Assembly (NCBI GenBank): GCA_021199395.1
Contig: JAJQIE010000224.1
Span: 1 to 7,010, forward strand
Direction of reading: 5' to 3'
From: Lachnospiraceae bacterium
GTDB lineage: Bacteria; Bacillota; Clostridia; Lachnospirales; Lachnospiraceae
DNA: 7,010 nucleotides
The notes beneath the pieces are model-generated. The model saw nothing but the letters and a program-made list of their open reading frames with translations, had not been told where the DNA came from and did no database searches. Of the stretch, positions 1 through 5,066 are shown piece after piece (within the stretch, counting starts at the first letter, position 1; every line of letters starts with the position of its first letter). The position numbers and the translations under genes are program-made.

Positions 1-1
1 T

Positions 2-544
2 TTTACCTCCCTTCCCAGCCTGTTTGGCGGCGGGGAGACGCTGGACCGGGCGGAGGCGCTGACAGAGAACCCGCAGGCTCTTCTGGCGGTGAAACGTCTG
101 CGCGAGATCCGGGAGATCTTGAAGCTTTACGGCGTGGAAGATTACGTATCCTTTGACCTTGGGCTTCTGAGCCGTTATATGTACTATACCGGGATCCAGT
201 TCCGCGGCTATACGTTTGGCATGGGAGCCGCAATCCTGAAGGGCGGCAGGTACGACGGGCTGCTGCGCCATTTCGGCAAGGACGCGCCCGCGGTCGGATT
301 TGTCGCTGAGATTGACCAGCTTCTGCTGGCGCTTTCCAGACAGAATATTCATCCGGAGGTTCCGGGAAAACGCTGTATGATTATTTATGAGAGCCGAAAG
401 CAGGCGGAAGCGATCGAACAGGCGTCCGCCCTGCGGAAAAAGGGCGTCAATGTGGAGCTTGTCCGGATTACAGAGCAGCGCTCCAGAGAGGATTGTAAAA
501 GATACGCGCAGGCCTCGTCATGCGAGATGACGATGGAGCTTTAG
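2..544 (+). CDS. hisZ: ATP phosphoribosyltransferase regulatory subunit HisZ (5' partial)
   Basis: The reading frame is open from base 2, so the start lies upstream; about 180 C-terminal residues are visible. HisZ is a histidyl-tRNA synthetase paralogue that does not charge tRNA. It assembles with short-form HisG to give an active, histidine-inhibited ATP phosphoribosyltransferase in the cytoplasm. Visible synthetase-like core motifs are YYTGIQFRGY (visible residues 61-70), GGRYDGLL (81-88, the class II motif 3 region) and AVGF followed by EIDQLLLAL. The last ~65 residues, after PEVPGKRCMIIYE, form a short alpha/beta tail resembling the anticodon-binding domain. The hisG start lies 11 bases past this stop, and the hisG Shine-Dalgarno overlaps the stop codon, so the two subunits are probably translationally coupled. 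A genuine HisRS is unlikely, because the next gene is a short HisG that requires HisZ. Confidence 0.93.
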   Translation, partial: FTSLPSLFGGGETLDRAEALTENPQALLAVKRLREIREILKLYGVEDYVSFDLGLLSRYMYYTGIQFRGYTFGMGAAILKGGRYDGLLRHFGKDAPAVGFVAEIDQLLLALSRQNIHPEVPGKRCMIIYESRKQAEAIEQASALRKKGVNVELVRITEQRSREDCKRYAQASSCEMTMEL

Positions 545-548
545 GAGG
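543..548 (+). promoter_or_regulatory. hisG ribosome binding site, decides the hisG start
   Basis: AGGAGG overlaps the hisZ stop codon (542-544). Three in-frame ATG codons lie nearby, at 520, 550 and 556. The one at 520 lies upstream of the site, and the one at 550 is one base after it. Only 556 has a normal 7-base spacing, so it is the chosen start. Confidence 0.8.
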
Positions 549-555
549 GATGCAG

Positions 556-1212
556 ATGGGCAAGGACAGATATCTGACGTTTGCGCTGTGCAAGGGAAGA
601 CTGGCAAATCAGACCCTGGGTCTGTTTGAAAAAATCGGGATATCCTGTCAGGAGATCAGTGATCCCGGGACGCGCAAGCTGATTTTTGTAAATGAGGAGC
701 TAAAGCTGCGGTTTTTTCTGGCAAAGGGGCCGGATGTGCCGACCTATGTAGAATATGGGGCGGCGGACATTGGCATTGTCGTCAGAGATATCATTATGGA
801 GGAGCAGCGGAAGGTATACGAGGTGCTGGATCTGGGCTTTGGAAAATGTCGAATGTGCGTCTGCGGACCGGAATCTGCCAGAGATCTGCTGAACAGCCAG
901 GAGCGGATTCGCGTGGCGACGAAGTATCCGAATATCGCGAAGGAATACTTTTACGACCAGAAAAACCAGACGGTGGAGATCATCAAGCTGAACGGCTCCA
1001 TTGAGCTGGCACCGATCGTTGGTCTGTCTGAGGTGATTGTAGATATTGTGGAGACCGGTTCTACCCTGAGAGAGAATGGACTCGTAGTGCTCGAAGAGGT
1101 ATGTCCGCTCTCGGCCAGAGTGACTGTGAACCCGGTCAGCATGCGGATGGAAAATGAGCGGATCACAAAGCTTTTGCAGGATCTGAGCGCCTGTGTAAGC
1201 GCCGGAGGGTGA
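556..1212 (+). CDS. hisG: ATP phosphoribosyltransferase catalytic subunit, short form (HisG_S)
   Basis: HisG joins ATP and PRPP to form phosphoribosyl-ATP, the committed step of histidine synthesis. The product is 218 residues, the length of the short form that lacks the C-terminal regulatory ACT-like domain and depends on HisZ, which is encoded just upstream. Visible motifs are the N-terminal LCKGRL (11-16), the VEYGAADIGIV strand-turn, the NGSIELAP signature (146-153) with GLSEVIVDIV after it, and ETGSTLRENGL (166-176), the PRPP-binding loop. The C-terminal NPVSMRM is also typical. The start at 556 is set by the AGGAGG at 543-548; a longer form from 520 would overlap hisZ and add residues not seen in the family. 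A 148-base spacer with hairpins separates it from hisD. Confidence 0.96.
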   Translation: MGKDRYLTFALCKGRLANQTLGLFEKIGISCQEISDPGTRKLIFVNEELKLRFFLAKGPDVPTYVEYGAADIGIVVRDIIMEEQRKVYEVLDLGFGKCRMCVCGPESARDLLNSQERIRVATKYPNIAKEYFYDQKNQTVEIIKLNGSIELAPIVGLSEVIVDIVETGSTLRENGLVVLEEVCPLSARVTVNPVSMRMENERITKLLQDLSACVSAGG

Positions 1213-1241
1213 CAGAAAATCATACGGGCGAAATGTATTTT

Positions 1242-1273
1242 GGCGCAGCCTGACAGCGAGTGTCAGGCCCGCC
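1242..1273 (+). promoter_or_regulatory. Strong hairpin in the hisG-hisD spacer
   Basis: GCCTGACA (1248-1255) and TGTCAGGC (1261-1268) form a perfect 8-bp stem with a GCGAG loop. GGCG (1242-1245) can extend it by pairing with CGCC (1270-1273) across a small internal loop. No T-run follows directly, so it is not a terminator by itself. It may stabilise the upstream hisZ-hisG RNA end or affect the next hairpin, whose left arm shares bases 1270-1273. Confidence 0.6.
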
Positions 1274-1310
1274 GTGAATGGTAACAGGAAATCACCATGC
1301 GGCGGTTTTT
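1269..1310 (+). terminator. Terminator-like hairpin between hisG and hisD
   Basis: CCGCCG (1269-1274) pairs with CGGCGG (1300-1305). After a small internal loop, ATGGT (1278-1282) pairs with ACCAT (1294-1298) around an 11-base loop. Five T (1306-1310) follow at once, the layout of a weak intrinsic terminator. Because hisD on the same strand needs read-through or its own promoter, the element would more likely tune expression within the operon than end it. The stem has an internal loop and the T-run is short, so its strength is uncertain. Confidence 0.4.
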
Positions 1311-1360
1311 GCTGCACTGCTATGTGTAAAAGATGGTTCGGAAAGGACAGATGAAGCATT

Positions 1361-2659
1361 ATGAGAATAGTCAGATTAACAGAAGAGACCAGGAGGGACA
1401 TCCTTACACAGCTTCTGAGACGGAGCCCGGACAGCTATCCGGAGTATGAGGAGCGTGTGAGGACGATCGTACAGAATGTAAAGGAACGCGGGGACGCGGC
1501 TGTGTTTGGGTATACAAAGCAGTTTGACGGTGTGGATATTGACGCTTCGAATGTCCGGGTGACGAAAGAGGAGATTTCGGAAGCCTATGAGAACGTGGAT
1601 CAGGAGCTGCTTTCCGTTATTCGCAAATCGCTGGTAAATATCCGCGGCTATCATGAGAAGCAGAGACGTTACAGCTGGTTTGACAGTACCGAAAACGGCA
1701 CGATGCTTGGACAGAAGATTACGCCGCTTGGCACAGTTGGCGTATACGTACCTGGCGGGAAGGCGGTTTATCCCTCCTCAGTTCTGATGAATATTGTCCC
1801 GGCGAAAGTGGCGGGCGTAGGCAGGATCGTGATGACGACCCCTCCCGGACGGGATGGGAAGATTCCGGCGTCCACGCTGGTTGCTGCGTGTGAAGCGGGT
1901 GTAGATGAGGTCTATAAGGCAGGAGGTGCGCAGGCGGTCGCCGCGCTTGCTTTCGGTACGGAGAGTATTCCCAGGGCGGATAAAATCACGGGACCGGGCA
2001 ACATTTATGTGGCTCTGGCGAAAAAGGCGGTGTACGGCCATGTCAGCATTGATTCGATCGCGGGGCCGAGTGAGATCCTTGTGCTGGCAGACGCGTCCGC
2101 AAATGCGCACTACGTCGCGGCGGACCTGCTCTCTCAGGCGGAGCATGACGAGATGGCTTCTGCAATTCTGATCACGACCAGTGAAGCGCTGGCGAATCAG
2201 GTATCAGAGGAGACGGAAGCGTATCTGAAGGTGCTTTCCCGTGCGGATATTATCCGCAAATCCTTAGAGCAGTATGGATATATCCTGGTGGCCGATACGA
2301 TGGAACAGGCGATCGATACGGCGAATGCCATTGCATCTGAGCATCTGGAGATTGTGACGCAGAACCCGTTTGAGATTATGATGAAAATTAAAAATGCCGG
2401 AGCGATCTTTATCGGTGAGCACAGCAGCGAGCCGCTTGGAGACTACTTTGCCGGCCCGAACCATGTGCTTCCGACCAATGGCACGGCGAAATTCTTCTCA
2501 CCGCTTTCAGTTGATGATTTTGTCAAGAAATCCAGCATTATCTATTATTCCAGAGAAGCCCTGGAGCCGGTAAAGGATGATATTATCGCATTTGCGAACG
2601 CGGAGACGCTGACGGCGCACGCAAATTCTATCCGGGTAAGATTTGAGGATAAAGCATAA
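1361..2659 (+). CDS. hisD: Histidinol dehydrogenase
   Basis: HisD is a zinc enzyme that oxidises L-histidinol to L-histidine via the aldehyde in two NAD-dependent steps, the last reactions of the pathway. The 432-residue length is normal. The family residues are in place: zinc ligands Q259 and H262 in LLSQAEHDE, D361 in LGDYFAGPNH, H420 in TLTAHANSI, and the catalytic pair E327-H328 in SEHLEI. Other typical motifs are GTVGVYVPGGKA, GPGNIYVALAKK and AGPSEILVLAD. The start MRIVRLTEE is the usual N-terminus, and a stop codon lies in frame just upstream at 1352. Its ribosome site is odd: GAAAGGA (1341-1347) is 13 bases from this ATG, yet 3 bases from an out-of-frame ATG at 1351 that opens a 32-codon frame. 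hisD may therefore be translated inefficiently. Its last codons are repeated in the spacer that follows. Confidence 0.97.
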   Translation: MRIVRLTEETRRDILTQLLRRSPDSYPEYEERVRTIVQNVKERGDAAVFGYTKQFDGVDIDASNVRVTKEEISEAYENVDQELLSVIRKSLVNIRGYHEKQRRYSWFDSTENGTMLGQKITPLGTVGVYVPGGKAVYPSSVLMNIVPAKVAGVGRIVMTTPPGRDGKIPASTLVAACEAGVDEVYKAGGAQAVAALAFGTESIPRADKITGPGNIYVALAKKAVYGHVSIDSIAGPSEILVLADASANAHYVAADLLSQAEHDEMASAILITTSEALANQVSEETEAYLKVLSRADIIRKSLEQYGYILVADTMEQAIDTANAIASEHLEIVTQNPFEIMMKIKNAGAIFIGEHSSEPLGDYFAGPNHVLPTNGTAKFFSPLSVDDFVKKSSIIYYSREALEPVKDDIIAFANAETLTAHANSIRVRFEDKA

Positions 2660-2714
2660 CGGCCGCGGCAAAGGATGGAACGGTGAGATTTGAGGATAAG
2701 CGGCCGTTGCCGCG
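2639..2714 (+). repeat. Direct repeat of the hisD 3' end plus inverted repeat in the hisD-hisB spacer
   Basis: AGATTTGAGGATAA occurs at 2639-2652 (encoding the RFEDK near the HisD C-terminus) and again exactly at 2686-2699 outside the gene. Both copies are followed within a few bases by CGGCCG (2660-2665 and 2701-2706), so this looks like a decayed tandem duplication with a 47-base offset. In addition CGCGGCAA (2664-2671) and TTGCCGCG (2707-2714) form a perfect 8-bp inverted repeat that could fold the spacer into a long-loop hairpin ahead of the hisB ribosome site. Confidence 0.7.
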
Positions 2715-2747
2715 ATGAACTTTCAGGTATAAAAAGGAGTGTGCGCC

Positions 2748-3335
2748 ATGGCGAGAACTGCAGAGGTCATACGAAATACAAAGGAGACGCAGATCCGCGT
2801 TTCCCTGAATCTGGACGGTACGGGACAGGCTTCGATTCATACGGGCATTGGCTTTTTTGACCATATGCTGGATGGCTTCGCGAGACATGGCCTGTTTGAT
2901 CTGGAGGTGGATGTGACAGGGGATCTTCAGGTTGACTGCCACCACACGGTAGAAGATACCGGTATAGTGCTCGGAGAGGCTATCCGTCAGGCTGTCGGCG
3001 ATAAAAAGGGGATTCGCCGCTACGGGGATCGCGTGCTTCCGATGGATGAGGTGCTGGTACTCTGCGCGCTGGATCTGAGCGGACGCCCGTATTACTGCTC
3101 AGACGCTGTTTTTCCGACGGAGCGGATCGGAGAGCTGGATACGGAGATGATCCGGGAGTTCTTCTATGCGGTTTCCTACTCCGCCGCGATGAATCTTCAC
3201 TTCTGCATGCTCCGTGCCGGGAACAGCCACCACATGGCGGAGGGCATGTTTAAGGCGTTTGCGAAGGCGCTGGATGAAGCGTGCGGTTATGACGGGAGAA
3301 TTACGGATGTGCTTTCGACGAAGGGCTCTTTATAA
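2748..3335 (+). CDS. hisB: Imidazoleglycerol-phosphate dehydratase
   Basis: HisB (monofunctional IGPD) removes water from imidazole glycerol phosphate to give imidazole acetol phosphate, using two manganese ions per site in a 24-subunit particle. The product is 195 residues, the usual size for a stand-alone enzyme without the phosphatase domain found in E. coli HisB. The histidine-rich metal motifs are present: GFFDHML (35-41), R46-H47, DCHHTVEDTG (63-72) and the second half-site NSHHMAE (159-165) with FKAFAKAL. AAGGAG at 2734-2739 is 8 bases before this ATG; an in-frame GTG at 2739 overlaps that site and is rejected as start. No histidinol-phosphate phosphatase gene is seen here, so that step must be encoded elsewhere. 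The next gene begins 36 bases downstream. Confidence 0.97.
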   Translation: MARTAEVIRNTKETQIRVSLNLDGTGQASIHTGIGFFDHMLDGFARHGLFDLEVDVTGDLQVDCHHTVEDTGIVLGEAIRQAVGDKKGIRRYGDRVLPMDEVLVLCALDLSGRPYYCSDAVFPTERIGELDTEMIREFFYAVSYSAAMNLHFCMLRAGNSHHMAEGMFKAFAKALDEACGYDGRITDVLSTKGSL

Positions 3336-3371
3336 AAGCTCCGGTTTATCCGGGTTAGGAGAATGTAAATT

Positions 3372-4673
3372 ATGGATAACAGGGAACTCATCGTTCCGTT
3401 TTACTTAAAAAACGGGAAAGTGGTAAGTGATATACAGGACAGGAAAATGATTTCCGACGATGCGGCGGCGCTCGCGGCTTCCTGTGAAAACTCTGGCGCA
3501 GACGCTCTGCTTCTCTTTGATCTTTCTGAGGGAGACGCGGAACACGACCAGTCCATCGGGATGATAAAGAAAATAAGCCGCGCGACGGATCTTCCGCTTT
3601 ACGGCGGCGGCAATATCCGGCGGCTGGAGGATGTAAAAAAGCTGATTTACGCCGGGTGCAGAAAAATATTTTTAAATTACGCGAAGAAATCCGATCAGGA
3701 GCTCACCGCCGAGGCGTCCGCACGTTTTGGCAGGGATCGTATGCTTGCCTGCATAAAGACTCCGGAGGAGCTGCAGGCGGCGAATGAGCATGCAGAATTG
3801 CTGGACGGCGTGCTCCTGCTGGAGCCTTCCCTGCTGGAATCCGCTCTGACGGAAGCAAATACATGGGAGACTGTCTATTGTCTGATGGGGCATTTTGACA
3901 CAAAAGCAGCTTCTGAGCTGTTTTCTGGCTGCCTGCCAGCCGGGAACGGGGCGACCGGAGTTTTCTGCAACGAATTTTTGCGGAAGGAATTTCCTTTTAT
4001 GGAGGTAAAGCATGCGCTTCGCTCGAATGGCATAGCGGTAAATACGTTTGAGGCGTCTCTTGGCTGGGAGGAGATCCGCACAGACAGGAATGGCCTGCTC
4101 CCGGTGGTGGTTCAGGACTATCGCACACTGGAGGTTCTGATGGTTGCCTATATGAATGAGGAGGCCTACCGAACTACCATCCGTACCGGACGCATGACCT
4201 ACTGGAGCCGCAGCAGACAGGAGCTTTGGGTGAAAGGGCTGACATCCGGACATTTCCAGTATGTGCGCGAGCTGGCAATCGACTGCGACAACGACACGCT
4301 TCTCGCAAAGGTCGTTCAGGTCGGAGCTGCCTGCCATACCGGAAACCGAAGCTGCTTTTATCGTACTGTTTTAAAGAAAGAATATGACTCCTCCAATCCG
4401 CTGAAGGTCTTTGAGGATGTGTTTGCCGTTATTGAGGACCGGAAGGTGCATCCGAAAGAGGGCTCCTATACAAATTATCTGTTTGATAAGGGTATAGATA
4501 AGATACTCAAGAAGGTCGGGGAGGAAGCCACAGAGATTATAATCGCGGCCAAAAATCCGGATCCGGAGGAAGTGGTCTATGAGATATCGGACTTCCTTTA
4601 TCATGTCATGGTGCTCATGTCCGAGCGTGGACTGACATGGGAGGACATTACAGAGGAGCTGGCAAAAAGATAA
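3372..4673 (+). CDS. hisIE: HisIE bifunctional cyclohydrolase/pyrophosphohydrolase with N-terminal degenerate HisF-like domain
   Basis: The 433-residue product has three parts. Residues ~4-235 resemble a HisF-type barrel: LKNGKVV (12-18), [10 protein letters not shown] (42-51), the phosphate-loop-like GGGNIR (78-83), and a C-terminal helix with [13 protein letters not shown] (211-223). Both aspartates needed for HisF or HisA catalysis appear replaced, by Y11 and K129, so it is probably inactive. Residues ~238-334 are HisI (phosphoribosyl-AMP cyclohydrolase), with YWSRSR (277-282), the zinc motif DCDND (304-308) and CHTGNRSCF (321-329). The usual KGETSG reads KGLTSG (288-293). Residues ~345-433 are HisE (phosphoribosyl-ATP pyrophosphohydrolase), with [10 protein letters not shown] and [16 protein letters not shown]. 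The start follows AGGAG (3357-3361) by 10 bases. I recall similar long HisIE proteins annotated in Clostridia but cannot confirm it here. It ends the operon and is followed by a terminator. Confidence 0.93.
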   Translation: MDNRELIVPFYLKNGKVVSDIQDRKMISDDAAALAASCENSGADALLLFDLSEGDAEHDQSIGMIKKISRATDLPLYGGGNIRRLEDVKKLIYAGCRKIFLNYAKKSDQELTAEASARFGRDRMLACIKTPEELQAANEHAELLDGVLLLEPSLLESALTEANTWETVYCLMGHFDTKAASELFSGCLPAGNGATGVFCNEFLRKEFPFMEVKHALRSNGIAVNTFEASLGWEEIRTDRNGLLPVVVQDYRTLEVLMVAYMNEEAYRTTIRTGRMTYWSRSRQELWVKGLTSGHFQYVRELAIDCDNDTLLAKVVQVGAACHTGNRSCFYRTVLKKEYDSSNPLKVFEDVFAVIEDRKVHPKEGSYTNYLFDKGIDKILKKVGEEATEIIIAAKNPDPEEVVYEISDFLYHVMVLMSERGLTWEDITEELAKR

Positions 4674-4697
4674 ATAATGGTTTTATCCATTTTCATA

Positions 4698-4738
4698 GCC
4701 AGGAACAGAAACGTATGCGTTCTGTTTCTGGCTTTTTT
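4698..4738 (+). terminator. Intrinsic terminator of the his operon
   Basis: GCCAGGAACAGAA pairs with the TTCTGTTTCTGGC side of a stem spanning 4698-4732, with one G-T pair, one bulged A and a TATG loop closed by ACG/CGT. Six T follow (4733-4738), then a G and more T. It lies 24 bases after the hisIE stop. A smaller hairpin, AATGG/CCATT (4676-4680/4687-4691) followed by TTT, lies between them. Confidence 0.9.
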
Positions 4739-4793
4739 GTTTTATTGCTTTGCAATACGATCTTCGTTTCCCTCTCCGATCATTAAAACATCA

Positions 4794-4832
4794 ATTTGTT
4801 TCAAAATGTTTATAGAATATTAAGAAACAAAT
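4794..4832 (+). repeat. 9-bp inverted repeat just upstream of the -35 box
   Basis: ATTTGTTTC (4794-4802) and GAAACAAAT (4824-4832) are perfect inverted copies, with arm centres 30 bp apart, close to three helical turns. The right arm ends two bases before the -35 hexamer. A regulator-binding site with two half-sites is the plainest reading; the enclosed 21 bases carry no promoter, so a promoter inversion switch is unlikely. Confidence 0.6.
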
Positions 4833-4834
4833 GG

Positions 4835-4863
4835 GTGACATCATATAAAATATATGATATACT
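4835..4863 (+). promoter_or_regulatory. Sigma-A-type promoter of the surface protein gene
   Basis: GTGACA (4835-4840, 5 of 6 to TTGACA) and TATACT (4858-4863, 5 of 6 to TATAAT) are separated by exactly 17 bp, and a TGA triplet before the -10 gives the extended -10 form. Transcription would start near 4870 and give a leader of about 195 bases. A second -10-like TATAAT (4886-4891) has only a weak -35 (TTCAAA, 4863-4868). Confidence 0.7.
4840..4858 (+). promoter_or_regulatory. Palindromic operator candidate between the -35 and -10 boxes
   Basis: ATCATATA (4840-4847) and TATATGAT (4851-4858) are perfect inverted arms around AAA. The 19-bp palindrome fills the promoter spacer exactly and overlaps one base of each hexamer. 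A dimeric repressor bound there would block RNA polymerase. The arms are AT-rich, so chance symmetry is possible. Confidence 0.5.
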
Positions 4864-4963
4864 TCAAAAAGTAATTGAGCATATCTATAATCAATATATT
4901 GTAATCTGCGCACTCCGTTCAGGAGATCATCCGATGGCGGCGTTCTGTCGTCAATTTCCAGAT

Positions 4964-5038
4964 TCAGGCAACCTGTTTTATCCGGCAGCGATGCAGTCTG
5001 CCGGCACCTGACATGCTCCGGCATTTTTCGAATGTCGG
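4964..5038 (+). promoter_or_regulatory. Candidate transcription attenuator in the leader
   Basis: CTGCCGG (4998-5004) can pair with CCGGCAG upstream (4982-4988, 7 bp). Alternatively its TGCCGG part (4999-5004) can pair with CCGGCA downstream (5018-5023), which is followed by five T (5024-5028), a terminator form. The first fold is reinforced by TCAGG/CCTGA (4964-4968/5007-5011) enclosing it. CCGGCAT (5018-5024) can also pair with ATGTCGG (5032-5038) with one G-T pair, which would disable the terminator. I recognise no known riboswitch class and see no ligand-binding core or leader peptide, so the signal is unknown. Confidence 0.45.
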
Positions 5039-5053
5039 TAAATCATTCATTTC

Positions 5054-5060
5054 AAGGAGG
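5054..5060 (+). promoter_or_regulatory. Ribosome binding site of the surface protein gene
   Basis: AAGGAGG lies 6 bases before the ATG at 5067. It is near-perfect and outside the alternative hairpins, which points to control at transcription rather than by hiding this site. Confidence 0.85.
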
Positions 5061-5066
5061 GATAGA

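Larger units (their letters stand above)
4674..5066 (+). other. 393-base regulatory intergenic region
   Basis: No credible gene is present. A 71-codon open frame opening with TTG at 4796 lacks a ribosome site and crosses the promoter. In order the region holds the his terminator, a small perfect inverted repeat ATTGC-TTT-GCAAT (4744-4756), the long-spaced inverted repeat, the promoter, a palindrome CAATATATTG (4892-4901), and the folded leader. The upstream half is much richer in A and T than the flanking genes. Confidence 0.75.

Noticed and set aside
700..1401. 233-codon minus-strand frame across hisG and the hisG-hisD spacer
   Set aside because: It overlaps clear hisG coding sequence and shows no domain motifs.
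3363..3368. ATGTAA start-stop pair just after the hisIE ribosome site
   Set aside because: It is only one base from the Shine-Dalgarno, too close for initiation; probably chance.
3672..4337. 221-codon minus-strand frame inside hisIE
   Set aside because: It lies opposite conserved HisF-like and HisI sequence; the composition is that of an antisense shadow.
4794..4863. Invertible promoter (phase-variation switch)
   Set aside because: The inverted repeat encloses only 21 bases without promoter boxes, no matching inverted arm was found beyond the promoter, and no recombinase gene is in the window.
4796..5011. 71-codon plus-strand frame in the intergenic region
   Set aside because: It opens with TTG, has no ribosome site, spans the promoter boxes and operator, and matches nothing.
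4870..5066. Known riboswitch (T-box, c-di-GMP I or II) in the leader
   Set aside because: I see no T-box sequence and no match to the conserved cores of the c-di-GMP classes; only the alternative hairpins can be supported.
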